Below, piece after piece: positions 6,953-17,775 of a DNA stretch of 64,000 nucleotides (within the stretch, counting starts at the first letter, position 1; every line of letters starts with the position of its first letter). The position numbers and the translations under genes are program-made. The DNA lies in the NCBI GenBank assembly GCA_945869165.1, contig CAMBNY010000006.1:1-64000 (forward strand). Reading direction: 5' to 3'. Below the pieces are notes generated by a model. It was not told where the DNA came from. It saw nothing but the letters and a program-made list of their open reading frames with translations, and searched no databases. The DNA comes from Comamonas sp. lk (GTDB lineage: Bacteria; Pseudomonadota; Gammaproteobacteria; Burkholderiales; Burkholderiaceae_C).

Positions 6953-9544
6953 TTAAGCCGTTACACCCTTGGCCACTTCCGCGTATTCCTCCAACTTGTC
7001 GAAGTTGAGGTACTGGTAGATCTGGCTGCTGTCTTTGTTGATCACACCCATGTTCTCGGCGTATTCGGCGACGGTGGGGATACGGCCCAGCTTGGACGCA
7101 ATCGCCGCCAACTCGGCCGAGGCTAAATACACATTGGTGTTTTTGCCCAGACGGTTAGGGAAGTTGCGGGTGGAGGTGGAGACCACGGTCGCGCCTTCAC
7201 GTACCTGCGCCTGGTTGCCCATGCACAGCGAGCAGCCGGGCATTTCGGTGCGCGCACCGGCAGCGCCAAACACGCCGTAGTGGCCTTCGCGGGTGAGTTC
7301 GGCAGCGTCCATCTTGGTCGGCGGGGCAATCCACAGCTTGACCGGGATATCGCGCTTGCCTTCGAGCAATTTAGAAGCAGCGCGGAAATGCCCGATATTG
7401 GTCATGCAGGAACCGATAAACACTTCGTCAATGTGGGTACCTGCCACATCGGACAGCAGCTTGGCGTCGTCCGGGTCATTGGGGCAGCAGAGCACTGGCT
7501 CTTTGAGTGCGTTGAGGTCAATCTCAATCACGGCGGCGTACTCGGCATTTTTATCGGCTTCGAGCAACTCGGGTTTGTCCAGCCAGGCTTGCACTTTCTG
7601 GATGCGACGCTCCAGGGTGCGCTTGTCGGCGTAGCCATCGGCAATCATGTTCTTCATTAGCACGATATTGCTGGTCAAGTATTCCTTGATCGGCGCGGGA
7701 TTGAGCTTGACGGTACAACCAGCGGCTGAACGCTCGGCCGACGCATCGGACAACTCAAAAGCCTGCTCTACTTTCAGATCGGGCAAACCTTCGATCTCCA
7801 AGATACGGCCTGAGAAGGCATTGACTTTGCCGGCCTTGGCAACGGTCAGCAAGCCCGCTTTGATGGCATACAAGGGAATGGCGTGCACCAAATCACGCAG
7901 GGTGATGCCAGGCTGCATTTTTCCTTTGAAGCGCACCAACACCGACTCGGGCATGTCCAGGGGCATGACGCCGGTGGCAGCGCCGAAGGCCACTAGGCCG
8001 GAGCCTGCGGGGAAAGAAATGCCTATAGGGAAACGGGTATGGCTGTCGCCACCCGTGCCCACGGTGTCGGGCAACAACAAACGGTTGAGCCAGGAGTGAA
8101 TCACACCGTCGCCCGGACGCAGCGAAACACCGCCACGGTTGCTGATGAACGCGGGCAGCTCGCGGTGGGTTTTGACGTCCACCGGCTTGGGATACGCGGC
8201 GGTGTGGCAGAAGGACTGCATCACCAGGTCGGCGCTAAAGCCCAGGCAGGCGAGGTCTTTGAGTTCGTCGCGCGTCATCGGGCCGGTGGTGTCTTGCGAG
8301 CCCACAGTAGTCATGCGCGGCTCGCAGTAGGTGCCGGGACGCACGCCCTGCCCTTCGGGCAAGCCCACCGCGCGGCCCACCATTTTTTGGGCTAGCGTGA
8401 ATCCAGCCTGGGTCGCAACAGGCGGCTTAGGCAGGCGGAACTGGGTGGAGGCTGGCAAGCCCAAAAACTCACGCGCTTTGGCGGTGAGCGAGCGACCAAT
8501 GATCAAGTTAATCCGTCCACCGGCGCGCACTTCGTCCAGCAGCACTTCGCTCTTAAGGTGGAACTCGGTGACCACTTCGCCGTTGCGCAGCAGTTTGCCG
8601 TCGTAAGGTAAAACGTCGATGACATCGCCCATCTCCAGCTTGCTGACATCTACCTCAATAGGCAAAGCGCCCGAGTCTTCTTGGGTATTGAAAAAGATAG
8701 GGGCAATCTTCCCGCCCAAGGTAACGCCGCCGAAGCGCTTGTTGGGTACAAAAGGAATGTCCTGGCCAGTAGCCCAGATCACGCTGTTGGTGGCGGACTT
8801 GCGGCTCGACCCGGTGCCCACCACATCGCCTACGTAGGCGACCAAATGGCCTTTGGCCTTAAGTTCATCGATGAACTTCATCGGACCACGCTTGCTTTCT
8901 TCCTCGGGCTTAAAGGCCGCGCCCTCGCGCGAATTTTTCAGCATGGATAGGTAGTGCAGCGGAATGTCCGGGCGGCTCCAGGCGTCGGGCGCGGGGGACA
9001 AATCGTCGGTATTGGTCTCGCCAGGCACTTTGAACACCGTGACGGTAATTTTGTGCGGCACTTCCGGGCGCTCAGTAAACCACTGGGCATCGGCCCAGCT
9101 TTGCATCACGTCTTTGGCCTGCACATTGCCCGCACTGGCTTTGAGGGAGACATCATGGAAAAAGTCAAACATCAGTAAGGTCTTTTTCAAGGCCTTGGCA
9201 GCGACCGCTGCTACCTCGGCATCGTCAAGCAAATCGATCAGCGGTTTGACGTTGTAGCCCCCGACCATGGTGCCCAGCAATTCGGTGGCTTTAGTTTTGG
9301 AGATCAAGCCCACGCTGATATCGCCATGGGCGACAGCGGCGAGAAACGAGGCTTTGACTTTGGCTGCATCGTCCACGCCCGGTGGCACGCGATGCGTAAG
9401 CATGTCCATCAGATACTGCGCATCGGCGGCCTTAGGGCCTTTGATCAGCTCGATCAATTCGGCGGTTTGCTTAGCGTCCAGGGGCAAGGGGGGAATGCCC
9501 AGCGCGGCGCGTTCGGCGACATGGCTGCGGTATGCGTCTAACAT
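6953..9544 (-). CDS. acnB: Aconitate hydratase B
   Basis: An 863-residue bifunctional aconitase B that interconverts citrate and isocitrate via cis-aconitate in the TCA cycle. The HEAT-like N-terminal domain begins [22 protein letters not shown]. The [4Fe-4S] cysteines sit in [12 protein letters not shown] (near 711) and [10 protein letters not shown] (near 769-772), the same spacing as in E. coli AcnB. The ORF-track protein is 50 residues longer; I start at 9544 because the family begins at MLDAYR and an AAGGAG ribosome binding site precedes it. It is the last gene of the mdh-lyase-acnB set. Confidence 0.97.
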   Translation of the reverse strand: MLDAYRSHVAERAALGIPPLPLDAKQTAELIELIKGPKAADAQYLMDMLTHRVPPGVDDAAKVKASFLAAVAHGDISVGLISKTKATELLGTMVGGYNVKPLIDLLDDAEVAAVAAKALKKTLLMFDFFHDVSLKASAGNVQAKDVMQSWADAQWFTERPEVPHKITVTVFKVPGETNTDDLSPAPDAWSRPDIPLHYLSMLKNSREGAAFKPEEESKRGPMKFIDELKAKGHLVAYVGDVVGTGSSRKSATNSVIWATGQDIPFVPNKRFGGVTLGGKIAPIFFNTQEDSGALPIEVDVSKLEMGDVIDVLPYDGKLLRNGEVVTEFHLKSEVLLDEVRAGGRINLIIGRSLTAKAREFLGLPASTQFRLPKPPVATQAGFTLAQKMVGRAVGLPEGQGVRPGTYCEPRMTTVGSQDTTGPMTRDELKDLACLGFSADLVMQSFCHTAAYPKPVDVKTHRELPAFISNRGGVSLRPGDGVIHSWLNRLLLPDTVGTGGDSHTRFPIGISFPAGSGLVAFGAATGVMPLDMPESVLVRFKGKMQPGITLRDLVHAIPLYAIKAGLLTVAKAGKVNAFSGRILEIEGLPDLKVEQAFELSDASAERSAAGCTVKLNPAPIKEYLTSNIVLMKNMIADGYADKRTLERRIQKVQAWLDKPELLEADKNAEYAAVIEIDLNALKEPVLCCPNDPDDAKLLSDVAGTHIDEVFIGSCMTNIGHFRAASKLLEGKRDIPVKLWIAPPTKMDAAELTREGHYGVFGAAGARTEMPGCSLCMGNQAQVREGATVVSTSTRNFPNRLGKNTNVYLASAELAAIASKLGRIPTVAEYAENMGVINKDSSQIYQYLNFDKLEEYAEVAKGVTA

Positions 9545-9564
9545 GTGAATTACTCCTTCTTGAT

Positions 9565-10584
9565 TCAAACAAAATAGTGACGCACCGGCTGCGGCAAAAC
9601 CACAGCGGTGCGGTGGGCGCGTTCTAGCACCTGCCAAAAATAACGGTAGCTGGCGCGATCGTGTAACTGGCCATCGACGGCGATGGGGGCCCAATCTTGC
9701 TGCGCGGCAGCGTGCACTATGGCAGCGGCTTGCTCAACCTCGTCGCCACTGGGGGCAAAGCCGCGCAAGATGGGGCGAATCTGGTCCGGGTGGATGCTCC
9801 ACATACGCGTAAAACCAAAGGCCTGCGCAGCCTGACGCGCCGCCGCTTCAATCGCCACCGTATCGCGCAATTCGGTCACCACGCAATGCGAAGGCACTTT
9901 GCCATGCGCGTGGCAGGCGCTGGCAATTTCCATTTTTGCGCGCAACACCAATGGGTGGTGAAACTGGTCCAATGCAGCGCCGGGCCCGCCTAGGGCCATG
10001 GCCGAAGCCGGTATGGCGCCGCCATGGGCGGATACAAAATCCATCAAGCCAAAACTCATCGATTGCACACGCGGGTGCGCCGCAATATCAAAGACCTGAT
10101 GCAGTGCTGCGGGCGACTCGATTAACACATGGATAGGCAAGCGAATGGCCCCGGCATGTGAATCGATATGAGCCAGAGCCTGATCTACCTGCGCACGCGA
10201 TTCCACTTTGGGCAGCATGACAAAGGCTAATTGCCCGGCAGCGCCGCCAACTATGGTTTGCACATCTAAAGCAAAGGCAGCGTGATCGACCGGGTGCAGT
10301 CGCACACCGATCCGCACTTTTTCGCCTTGAGCTGCACTCGGGCTTTGAAACTCGTGCAACAAGTCAGTTACGGTACGCGCCTGCTCTAGCTCGGCGCCGG
10401 TGGCCGCGCCGTCTTCGCAGTCCAGCGTCACGTCAAAAACGCAAGCGCCCATTTCTTGGGTGAGCTGGGCTTGCAATTGCAAACTCTTGCGCATGCGCGC
10501 CGGCACCCCGCTGTAATGGTCGCACACCGGCAAAGCATGCATGCCGGCCTGCGGCCCTAAGAGGATGTGGCGGGGGTGGGACAT
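9565..10584 (-). CDS. HpcH/HpaI aldolase / CoA-ester lyase (citrate lyase beta-like)
   Basis: A 339-residue TIM-barrel protein of the CitE/malyl-CoA lyase superfamily. Motifs are the acidic LDCEDGA near residue 56, PKVES, the metal-ligand region [10 protein letters not shown], and the terminal SIHPDQI. Characterised relatives cleave malyl-CoA, citramalyl-CoA or citryl units. It sits between mdh and acnB, an arrangement I recall from other Burkholderiales, which suggests work on a TCA-linked C4/C5 CoA ester; that is inference. No citD, citF or citC is present, so a complete citrate lyase is unlikely. The start MSHPRHIL is preferred over the track start ten codons earlier. Confidence 0.8.
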   Translation of the reverse strand: MSHPRHILLGPQAGMHALPVCDHYSGVPARMRKSLQLQAQLTQEMGACVFDVTLDCEDGAATGAELEQARTVTDLLHEFQSPSAAQGEKVRIGVRLHPVDHAAFALDVQTIVGGAAGQLAFVMLPKVESRAQVDQALAHIDSHAGAIRLPIHVLIESPAALHQVFDIAAHPRVQSMSFGLMDFVSAHGGAIPASAMALGGPGAALDQFHHPLVLRAKMEIASACHAHGKVPSHCVVTELRDTVAIEAAARQAAQAFGFTRMWSIHPDQIRPILRGFAPSGDEVEQAAAIVHAAAQQDWAPIAVDGQLHDRASYRYFWQVLERAHRTAVVLPQPVRHYFV

Positions 10585-10638
10585 GGTCCATGCACGCGGC
10601 TGGCGGCACCGCAAAGGGCGCGCCAGCGCGCAATTGGC

Positions 10639-11625
10639 TTAGAGCAAATGGGCTACGCCAGCTTGCTCGTCTTGCAATTCCTTGAGCGTTTTATTGATGC
10701 ACTCCTGGCTGAAAGCATCGACCGGCAGATCGTGCACGACTTTGTATTCACCACCTTCGCAGGTCACAGCGAAACCAAACATGGTGTCTTTGGGGATGCC
10801 GTATTGGCCGTCCGACGCAATGCCCATGGTGACCCATTTGCCCTGGGTGCCCAGCGCCCAATCGCGCATGTGGTCGATGGCGGCATTGGCAGCGGAAGCG
10901 GCCGAGGACACACCGCGTGCGGCGATGATGGCCGCGCCGCGCTTGCCCACGGTCGGCAAAAAGGTATTGGCATTCCAGTCATGGTCGTTGATCATGTCTT
11001 TAACGCTGTGGCCGGCCACTTTGGCAAAGCGGTAATCGGCGTACATGGTGGGCGAATGGTTGCCCCAGACCACCATGTTCTCGATGTCGGCCACGGCTTT
11101 GCCGGTTTTAGCGGCCAGTTGGCTGAGCGCACGGTTGTGGTCCAGACGCAGCATGGCGGTGAAGTTTTTGCGCGGCAGATCGGGCGCGCTTTTCATGGCG
11201 ATATAGGCATTGGTGTTGGCCGGGTTGCCCACCACCAGCACCCGCACATCGCGGCTGGCAACGGCATTGAGTGCTTTGCCCTGTGCGGTAAAGATTTCGG
11301 CATTGACGGCCAGCAACTCGGCGCGCTCCATGCCAGGGCCGCGCGGGCGTGAACCGATTAAGAGCGCGTAATCTACATCTTTGAAAGCGGTCATCGGGTC
11401 GCTATGCGCCTCCATACCGGCAAGCAGCGGGAAGGCGCAGTCTTGCAATTCCATCATCACGCCTTGCAAAGCTTGCTGGGCTTTTTCCATCGGAACTTCC
11501 AAGAGGCTAAGCACCACCGGTTGGTCTTTGCCCAACATTTCGCCCGAGGCGATGCGAAACAAAATGGCGTATCCGATTTGGCCTGCGGCACCAGTGACGG
11601 CAACGCGAACGGGCTTTTTGCTCAT
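10639..11625 (-). CDS. mdh: Malate dehydrogenase
   Basis: A 328-residue NAD-dependent malate dehydrogenase that oxidises malate to oxaloacetate. The NAD-binding start is [34 protein letters not shown] carries substrate-binding residues and [11 protein letters not shown] carries the catalytic His. The length and lack of large indels match the dimeric, eukaryote-cytosol-like type found in many betaproteobacteria. The ATG at 11625 follows a GGAG box; the 39-residue extension in the track is not protein-like. A GC-rich palindrome (10618-10631) follows the stop codon, before the CoA-ester lyase. Confidence 0.96.
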   Translation of the reverse strand: MSKKPVRVAVTGAAGQIGYAILFRIASGEMLGKDQPVVLSLLEVPMEKAQQALQGVMMELQDCAFPLLAGMEAHSDPMTAFKDVDYALLIGSRPRGPGMERAELLAVNAEIFTAQGKALNAVASRDVRVLVVGNPANTNAYIAMKSAPDLPRKNFTAMLRLDHNRALSQLAAKTGKAVADIENMVVWGNHSPTMYADYRFAKVAGHSVKDMINDHDWNANTFLPTVGKRGAAIIAARGVSSAASAANAAIDHMRDWALGTQGKWVTMGIASDGQYGIPKDTMFGFAVTCEGGEYKVVHDLPVDAFSQECINKTLKELQDEQAGVAHLL

Positions 11626-11742
11626 AAAAACTCCAAGAATTGTTAAAAAAGGGCGCGAAACGGCTGCAAATTGCTTCGCTATTGCACAGCTAAGCCCGTG
11701 CAACAATGGCTCAGAGTTTACCTTGTTTCCCACTCGGGTCAA

Positions 11743-11785
11743 TTGGTCTTATGTCTTATATAAGATATGATTGGCCTCCTTACAA
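11743..11785. promoter_or_regulatory. Overlapping divergent promoters with palindromic operator, mdh / gntR
   Basis: On the plus strand TTGGTC (11743-11748) and TATGAT (11766-11771) are 17 bp apart, pointing at gntR. On the minus strand TTGTAA (11780-11785) and TATATA (11757-11762) are also 17 bp apart, pointing at mdh. Between and over these lies a perfect 12-bp palindrome TCTTATATAAGA (11754-11765), extended by two more matched pairs after one mismatch. A further TCTTA half-site precedes it. This is a natural place for the adjacent GntR protein to control both directions; the binding itself is inference. Confidence 0.55.
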
Positions 11786-11817
11786 AGGCCCTGACGGGCG
11801 ACTGTTGACACACTTCC

Positions 11818-12636
11818 ATGACGAATGCCCGCAACCCCAGCCTCGATGCATCCGTAGCGCCAACGGTGGTTGACGCACCGCTTGCCGCCGGTCTGCCATC
11901 CGTGCTAGGAACCCCGGCATTTAGTCCGCTGTACCAGCAGATCAAAGGTTTGCTGCTGCAAAGCCTGCAATCGGGCGAGTGGAAATCGGGCGCGGCCATT
12001 CCCAGCGAGCTCGAGCTTGCGGCGCGCTACCGCGTCAGCCAGGGTACGGTACGCAAGGCAATTGACGAACTCGCAGTGGAAAACCTGCTGGTGCGGCGCC
12101 AGGGCAAAGGCACTTTTGTCGCCACCCATTCCGAACAGCAAGTGCAGTACCGCTTTTTGAAGCTGGTTCCCGACAGCGGTGACCTGGCCAGCGAAGGGCC
12201 GGCACAACGCACCATCATCGATTGCAAGCGCCTGCGTGCCAGCGCCGAAGTGGCCCGTGGCTTGGCTATCCGCTCGGGCGATGCCGTGCTGCAAGTGCGC
12301 CGGGTGCTGGCCTTTGGCGGCGTGCCTACGATTTTGGAAGACCTGTGGCTGCCCGCAGGCCCCTTCAAAGGGCTGACGGCCGAGCGCCTGCGCGGCTATG
12401 ACGGCCCGATGTACGCCTTGTTTGAGGCCGAATTCGGGGTGCGCATGGTGCGCGCGGAAGAAAAAATCCGCGCCATCCTGCCTGACCCGCAACAATGCGG
12501 CTTATTGGCTGTCCCTGCCGGGACACCGCTGCTCAGCGTAGAGCGCCTGGCCTACACCTACAAGGACACGCCCATGGAGCTGCGCCAGGGCTTGTACCTG
12601 ACGGACAAACACTTTTACCGTAATGAATTGCACTGA
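11818..12636 (+). CDS. GntR-family transcriptional regulator with UTRA domain (HutC-type)
   Basis: A 272-residue one-component regulator. A low-complexity N-terminus of about 38 residues is followed by the winged helix (PLYQQIKGLLLQSLQSGEW to RRQGKGTFVATH, roughly residues 39-105). It contains the GntR signature around IPSELELAARYRVSQGTVRKA. The rest is a UTRA effector-binding domain, ending in DKHFYRNE. It lies between mdh and sdhC, a placement conserved in Burkholderiales. That suggests control of TCA-cycle genes in response to a central metabolite; the effector is unknown. A palindrome overlapping its own promoter is a likely autoregulatory site. Confidence 0.88.
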   Translation: MTNARNPSLDASVAPTVVDAPLAAGLPSVLGTPAFSPLYQQIKGLLLQSLQSGEWKSGAAIPSELELAARYRVSQGTVRKAIDELAVENLLVRRQGKGTFVATHSEQQVQYRFLKLVPDSGDLASEGPAQRTIIDCKRLRASAEVARGLAIRSGDAVLQVRRVLAFGGVPTILEDLWLPAGPFKGLTAERLRGYDGPMYALFEAEFGVRMVRAEEKIRAILPDPQQCGLLAVPAGTPLLSVERLAYTYKDTPMELRQGLYLTDKHFYRNELH

Positions 12637-12762
12637 AATAAATGCCCGCCACGCCACGGCCTGCAAGCAGTCTGTCAGATTGGTGCAGTGCAATAGAATT
12701 TGGTGGCCCTGAAGTCCGACTCTGCAACTTCGTGCCCCGCTTCACCCCAGGAAACACCCTCC

Positions 12763-13206
12763 ATGTCTGCGCCAGTACCTTCTGCAAGAGCCCCCCGGCC
12801 TGAATTTCGCAATATTCACGCTTTCAAGGATTTGCCCAGCTACCGGCTACCCTTGGCGGGCATCGTGTCCATCTTGCACCGGATCAGCGGCGCGCTGATG
12901 TTTTTGCTAATGCCTTTCATCATTTGGATGTTTGACACGTCGATTTCTTCTGAAATTTCATTCGCGCGCTTCAAAAGTGTTTTTAACCAAGGCGCAGGCC
13001 CCCTGCCCGGCTGGTTCGTCAAATTAGTGGCGCTGGCGCTGATTTGGGCGTTTTTGCACCACCTGATCGCCGGCTTGCGGCATTTATGGATGGACATGCG
13101 CCACGCGGTAAGTAAAGAATTCGGTAAAGCTTCCGCCATCTGGACGCTGAGCCTGAGCATCGGTCTGACGATTGCTTTGGGCGCAAAACTGTTCGGTCTG
13201 TACTAA
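12763..13206 (+). CDS. sdhC: Succinate dehydrogenase cytochrome b556 subunit
   Basis: A 147-residue membrane anchor subunit of complex II with three helices, near residues 33-55, 80-105 and 120-145. The motifs RPEFRNIHAFKDLPSYRLP and SILHRISG are typical of betaproteobacterial SdhC, and HHLIAGLRHLWMD carries the haem-ligand His region. The track start at 12700 adds 21 non-conserved residues; the ATG at 12763 has AGGAAA upstream. It heads sdhCDAB-sdhE-gltA. A weak TAGAAT hexamer at 12694 could be the -10 of its promoter, but no good -35 accompanies it. Confidence 0.94.
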   Translation: MSAPVPSARAPRPEFRNIHAFKDLPSYRLPLAGIVSILHRISGALMFLLMPFIIWMFDTSISSEISFARFKSVFNQGAGPLPGWFVKLVALALIWAFLHHLIAGLRHLWMDMRHAVSKEFGKASAIWTLSLSIGLTIALGAKLFGLY

Positions 13207-13238
13207 GCACCGGCAGCGACTCTTTAAGGAATCTCTTT

Positions 13239-13604
13239 ATGGCCGTAAATTTTGGATCTAAGCGCATCGTCACCGGCGCGCACTACGGGCTGCGCGACTG
13301 GCTGGCCCAGCGCGTCACGGCATTGTTGATGGCGATTTTTACGCTGCTGATCGTGCTGCGCTTGGTGTTTTCGCGCGGGCCGGTGGGCTATGACACCTGG
13401 GCGGGCTTTTTTTCTACGCAGTGGATGAAAACGCTTACCTTCACCGTCATCCTGGCCTTGCTGTACCACGCCTGGGTGGGCATGCGCGATATTTGGATGG
13501 ATTACATCAAACCTGTCGGCCTGCGCCTGGCGCTGCAAGTATTTTCTATTGTCTGGTTGGTCGGCTGTGCCGGTTGGGCCATTCAGGTGTTGTGGCGCGT
13601 CTAA
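13239..13604 (+). CDS. sdhD: Succinate dehydrogenase hydrophobic membrane anchor subunit
   Basis: A 121-residue protein with three predicted membrane helices, the second membrane anchor of complex II. It helps bind haem b and ubiquinone. GAHYGLRDWLAQRVTALLM and the HAWVGMRDIWMDYIKP segment match SdhD, the latter holding the haem-ligand His. An AAGGA box lies nine bases before the ATG, and the gene starts 32 bp after sdhC. Confidence 0.94.
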   Translation: MAVNFGSKRIVTGAHYGLRDWLAQRVTALLMAIFTLLIVLRLVFSRGPVGYDTWAGFFSTQWMKTLTFTVILALLYHAWVGMRDIWMDYIKPVGLRLALQVFSIVWLVGCAGWAIQVLWRV

Positions 13605-13629
13605 AGTCCGCTTTTAAAGAATCGAATTC

Positions 13630-15420
13630 ATGTCTTACACAGTTTCTAAACGTAAATTTGACGTCGTCATCGTCGGTGCTGGTGGCTCGGGCATGCGCGC
13701 TTCGCTGCAACTGGCACGCGCTGGATTGAACGTCGCAGTGCTCTCCAAAGTATTTCCCACGCGCTCGCATACGGTGGCGGCGCAAGGCGGTATCGGTGCC
13801 TCGCTGGGCAATATGAACGAGGACAACTGGCACTACCATTTTTACGATACCGTCAAAGGCTCGGACTGGCTGGGCGACCAGGACGCCATCGAGTTCATGT
13901 GCCGCGAAGCGCCCAAGGTCGTCTACGACCTAGAGCACATGGGCATGCCCTTTGACCGCAACGCGGACGGCACGATTTACCAGCGGCCCTTTGGCGGCCA
14001 CACCGCCAACTACGGCGAAAAAGCGGTGGAGCGCGCTTGTGCTGCGGCTGACCGGACCGGCCACGCCATGTTGCACACGCTGTACCAGCAAAACGTCAAG
14101 GCCCGCACCAGCTTTTTTGTGGAATGGCTGGCCATGGACCTGGTGCGTGATACCGAAGGCGCAGTGGTTGGTGTTACGGCGCTGGAAATGGAAACCGGCG
14201 ATGTGCACATCCTCCAAGCTAAGACCACGTTGCTGGCCACGGGCGGCGCCGGGCGCATATTTGCCGCGTCCACCAATGCATTTATCAACACGGGCGACGG
14301 CCTGGGCATGGCAGCGCGTGCTGGCATCCCCTTGGAAGACATGGAGTTCTGGCAATTCCACCCCACCGGCGTGGCAGGAGCGGGCGTGCTGCTGACCGAA
14401 GGCTGCCGTGGCGAAGGCGCGATATTGCGCAATGTGAATGGCGAGCGCTTTATGGAGCGCTACGCCCCGCATTACAAAGACCTGGCCCCGCGCGACTATG
14501 TGTCCCGCTGCATGGACCAAGAGATTAAAGAAGGCCGTGGCTGCGGCCCGAACAAGGATTACATCAACCTGGACATGACGCATCTGGGCGCCGAGACCAT
14601 CCTAAAGCGCCTGCCCTCGGTGCTGGAAATCGGGCACAACTTTGCCAATGTGGACATCACCCGCGAGCCGATTCCGGTGGTGCCCACCATCCATTACCAG
14701 ATGGGTGGTATTCCTACCAATATCCACGGCCAGGTGGTCATGCAAGACGGCGACAACCATAGCCAGCCAGTACCCGGCCTGTATGCCGTGGGCGAATGCT
14801 CATGCGTCAGCGTACACGGCGCCAACCGCCTAGGCACCAATTCCCTGCTGGACTTGCTGGTGTTTGGCCGCGCCGCAGGCAACCATATCGTGGCTACCAA
14901 CAAAGAAAGCGTGGAGCACAAAGCCCTGCCCGCCGATGCTGCAGATTTAACGCTCTCGCGCCTGAACCGACTGGACAGCACTACAGGTGGCGAATACGCG
15001 CAAGATGTGGCCAATAGCATACGCTCCACCATGCAACAACATGCCGGCGTGTTCCGCACCCAGGCCAGCATGGACGAAGGAGTTACCAAAGTGGCCGCGC
15101 TGCGCGAACGCACGCAAGCCATTGGCCTGCAAGACAAGTCACGTATTTTCAATACTGCACGTATCGAAGCCCTCGAAGTAGAAAACCTGATTGAAGCAGC
15201 GCAAGCGACCATGGTGTCTGCTGCAGCCCGGCATGAAAGCCGCGGTGCCCATACGGTGAACGACTTTGGCGACACGCCCGAGCACCCCAATGGCCGTAAC
15301 GACACCGACTGGCATAAGCACTCGCTTTGGCACAGCGCCAGCAACAGCATGACTTACAAGCCAGTGCAAATGAAGCCGCTGACGGTTGAAAGCATTCCCC
15401 TGCGAACCCGCACGTTTTAA
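13630..15420 (+). CDS. sdhA: Succinate dehydrogenase flavoprotein subunit
   Basis: A 596-residue catalytic subunit that oxidises succinate to fumarate and passes electrons to FAD. The dinucleotide fold is VVIVGAGGSGMRASL. The covalent FAD attachment His is H47 in RSHTVAAQGG. Active-site regions HPTGVAGAG, the REPIPVVPTIHYQMGG segment and GECSCVSVHGANRLGTNSLLD are all intact. Length agrees with the 588-600 residue family norm. It is the third gene of the sdh operon. Confidence 0.98.
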   Translation: MSYTVSKRKFDVVIVGAGGSGMRASLQLARAGLNVAVLSKVFPTRSHTVAAQGGIGASLGNMNEDNWHYHFYDTVKGSDWLGDQDAIEFMCREAPKVVYDLEHMGMPFDRNADGTIYQRPFGGHTANYGEKAVERACAAADRTGHAMLHTLYQQNVKARTSFFVEWLAMDLVRDTEGAVVGVTALEMETGDVHILQAKTTLLATGGAGRIFAASTNAFINTGDGLGMAARAGIPLEDMEFWQFHPTGVAGAGVLLTEGCRGEGAILRNVNGERFMERYAPHYKDLAPRDYVSRCMDQEIKEGRGCGPNKDYINLDMTHLGAETILKRLPSVLEIGHNFANVDITREPIPVVPTIHYQMGGIPTNIHGQVVMQDGDNHSQPVPGLYAVGECSCVSVHGANRLGTNSLLDLLVFGRAAGNHIVATNKESVEHKALPADAADLTLSRLNRLDSTTGGEYAQDVANSIRSTMQQHAGVFRTQASMDEGVTKVAALRERTQAIGLQDKSRIFNTARIEALEVENLIEAAQATMVSAAARHESRGAHTVNDFGDTPEHPNGRNDTDWHKHSLWHSASNSMTYKPVQMKPLTVESIPLRTRTF

Positions 15421-15441
15421 ACGCGATAAAGCCGCCTACCC

Positions 15442-16146
15442 ATGTCTAAACACAAATTTTCTATTTACCGCTACGACCCGGACAAGGACGCTAAGCCGTA
15501 TATGCAGGACATCGAGGTCGAACTCGATGGCACCGAACGCATGTTGCTCGACGCGCTGATGAAACTCAAAGCGGTGGACCCGTCCATCTCTTTTCGCCGC
15601 TCCTGCCGCGAAGGTGTGTGCGGATCGGACGCTATGAATATCAATGGCAAAAACGGCCTAGCCTGTCTGACCAATATGCGCACCCTACCGGGCACGATTG
15701 TGCTCAAGCCCTTGCCTGGCCTGCCGGTCGTTCGCGACCTGATCGTGGACATGACGCAGTTCTTCAAGCAATACAACTCCATCAAGCCTTACCTCGTCAA
15801 CGAGGACATGCCGCCTGAAAAAGAACGCCTGCAAAGCCCGCAAGAGCGCGAAGAACTTAACGGCTTGTACGAGTGCATTTTGTGCGCCAGTTGCTCCACC
15901 AGCTGCCCCAGTTTTTGGTGGAACCCGGATAAATTCGTGGGACCTGCAGGTCTCTTGCAGGCCTACCGCTTTATCGCTGATAGCCGCGACCAGGCCACCT
16001 CGGAGCGCTTGGATAATTTAGAAGACCCCTACCGGCTGTTCCGCTGCCACACCATCATGAATTGTGTGGACGTATGCCCCAAAGGCTTGAACCCGACCAA
16101 GGCGATTGGCAAGATCAAAGAGATGATGGTGATGCGGGCGGTGTGA
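15442..16146 (+). CDS. sdhB: Succinate dehydrogenase iron-sulfur subunit
   Basis: A 234-residue subunit that carries electrons from FAD to ubiquinone. The [2Fe-2S] ligands lie in [22 protein letters not shown]; the [4Fe-4S] and [3Fe-4S] ligands lie in [12 protein letters not shown] and [17 protein letters not shown]. All clusters look complete. It begins 21 bp after sdhA and ends two bases before sdhE, so translation of sdhE may be coupled to it. Confidence 0.98.
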   Translation: MSKHKFSIYRYDPDKDAKPYMQDIEVELDGTERMLLDALMKLKAVDPSISFRRSCREGVCGSDAMNINGKNGLACLTNMRTLPGTIVLKPLPGLPVVRDLIVDMTQFFKQYNSIKPYLVNEDMPPEKERLQSPQEREELNGLYECILCASCSTSCPSFWWNPDKFVGPAGLLQAYRFIADSRDQATSERLDNLEDPYRLFRCHTIMNCVDVCPKGLNPTKAIGKIKEMMVMRAV

Positions 16147-16148
16147 TT

Positions 16149-16433
16149 ATGCAAACCGCAGCCCCCGAGCTACCGATTGACGCGCGCGCACTGAGCAAGC
16201 TGCGCTGGCGTTGCAGGCGCGGGCTGTTGGAAAATGATTTGTTTATCGAGCGCTTTTTCGCGCGGCACGCACAAACCCTGAACGCCCGTCAGGCCGATGC
16301 CTTGGGCCTGCTAATGGACTTGAGCGACAACGATTTACTGGATTTGCTGCTGGGCCGCAAATCGCAGGTGGCAGGTCTAGAAATGGATTCTGATTGCGTG
16401 GAAGTTTTGGCTTTATTAAGAAATACTCATTGA
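16149..16433 (+). CDS. sdhE: SdhE FAD assembly factor (YgfY/DUF339)
   Basis: A 94-residue protein of the SdhE/SDHAF2 family, which promotes covalent attachment of FAD to SdhA. The diagnostic segment is [20 protein letters not shown], containing the conserved RG-x-x-E motif. The ATG at 16149 is two bases past the sdhB stop. Placement inside the sdh operon supports the call strongly. Confidence 0.93.
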   Translation: MQTAAPELPIDARALSKLRWRCRRGLLENDLFIERFFARHAQTLNARQADALGLLMDLSDNDLLDLLLGRKSQVAGLEMDSDCVEVLALLRNTH

Positions 16434-16444
16434 AAGGTGTTGTG

Positions 16445-17755
16445 ATGAAATTAGCGGACAACAAAGCGACCATGTCCTTTAGCAACGGCAGCCCCAGCGT
16501 GGAGCTACCGGTATACAGCGGCAGCGTCGGACCCGACGTCATCGACATCCGCAAGCTCTACGGTCAAACCGGTATGTTTACCTATGACCCGGGCTTTTTG
16601 TCCACGGCGGCCTGCCAGTCGGCGATTACCTATATCGACGGTGACAAGGGCGAGTTGCTCTACCGTGGCTACCCCATCGAGCAATTGGCTACCAATTGCG
16701 ATTTCATGGAAACCTGCCACTTGCTGCTCTACGGCAACTTGCCCGATGCAGCTGGCAAAGCCGCGTTTACCAAGCGCGTCACCCAGCACACCATGGTCAA
16801 CGAGCAAATGCAGTTTTTCTTGCGCGGTTTCCGCCGCGATGCGCACCCCATGGCCATCATGACCGGTCTGGTGGGCGCGCTATCGGCCTTCTACCATGAC
16901 AGCACTGACATCAACAACCCCAGCCACCGCGACATATCGGCTATCCGCCTGATCGGAAAGTTGCCTACCTTGGTGGCCATGGCCTACAAATACAGCATCG
17001 GCCAGCCCTTTATGTATCCGAAAAACGACCTGAGCTACGCCGGTAACTTTTTGCACATGATGTTTGCCACTCCGTGCGAGCCTTATGTGGTCAACCCGGT
17101 GATCGAGCGTGCCCTGGACCGCATCTTTATATTGCACGCCGACCATGAGCAAAACGCTTCCACCTCGACCGTGCGTTTGTGCGGCTCTTCGGGTACGAAC
17201 CCGTTTGCCGCCATCGCAGCCGGCGTGGCCTGTCTGTGGGGCCCGGCACACGGCGGCGCCAATGAGGCTTGCCTGAATATGCTGGAAGAGATTCAAGCCT
17301 CTGGCGGTATTTCCAAAGTCGGCGAGTTCATGGAAAAAGTGAAAGACAAAAATTCTGGCGTCAAGCTGATGGGCTTTGGCCACCGGGTTTATAAAAACTA
17401 CGACCCACGCGCCAAGCTGATGCAAGAAACCTGCAATGAAGTACTGGCATCGCTGGGCCTAGAAAACGATCCGCTTTTCAAACTAGCCAAGGCCCTGGAA
17501 AAAATCGCCCTTGAAGACGAATACTTTGTCTCCCGCAAGCTCTACCCCAATGTAGATTTCTACTCCGGCATTGTGCAGCGCGCTATCGGCATCCCGGTCA
17601 AACTGTTTACCGGCATCTTCGCCTTGGCCCGTACAGTGGGATGGATTGCCCAACTCAATGAAATGATTGGCGACCCGGAATACAAAATCGGCCGCCCGCG
17701 CCAATTGTGCACCGGCTCGGTGCAGCGCGACGTACCGGAAATCGGTCGGCGATAA
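16445..17755 (+). CDS. gltA: Citrate synthase (type II)
   Basis: A 436-residue hexameric-type citrate synthase condensing oxaloacetate and acetyl-CoA. The active-site residues are visible: His in [12 protein letters not shown], His in [15 protein letters not shown] and Asp in [10 protein letters not shown]. The start [11 protein letters not shown] is typical of the Gram-negative NADH-sensitive type. The track extends it upstream through a TTG; I choose the ATG at 16445, which has AAAGG upstream. It is the last gene before a strong terminator. Confidence 0.97.
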   Translation: MKLADNKATMSFSNGSPSVELPVYSGSVGPDVIDIRKLYGQTGMFTYDPGFLSTAACQSAITYIDGDKGELLYRGYPIEQLATNCDFMETCHLLLYGNLPDAAGKAAFTKRVTQHTMVNEQMQFFLRGFRRDAHPMAIMTGLVGALSAFYHDSTDINNPSHRDISAIRLIGKLPTLVAMAYKYSIGQPFMYPKNDLSYAGNFLHMMFATPCEPYVVNPVIERALDRIFILHADHEQNASTSTVRLCGSSGTNPFAAIAAGVACLWGPAHGGANEACLNMLEEIQASGGISKVGEFMEKVKDKNSGVKLMGFGHRVYKNYDPRAKLMQETCNEVLASLGLENDPLFKLAKALEKIALEDEYFVSRKLYPNVDFYSGIVQRAIGIPVKLFTGIFALARTVGWIAQLNEMIGDPEYKIGRPRQLCTGSVQRDVPEIGRR

Positions 17756-17775
17756 GCGGTTTACCGAACCTCATT

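Noticed and set aside
10618-10631. Palindrome GCGCGCCAGCGCGC as an mdh terminator
   Set aside because: The stem is short and followed by only three T, and the genes on both sides look co-transcribed.
10567-11352. 261-codon open frame antisense to mdh
   Set aside because: It is the complement of conserved mdh codons, has no ribosome binding site and no recognisable fold.
13930-14583. 217-codon open frame antisense to sdhA
   Set aside because: It is a shadow of the highly conserved sdhA region, with no promoter or ribosome binding site.
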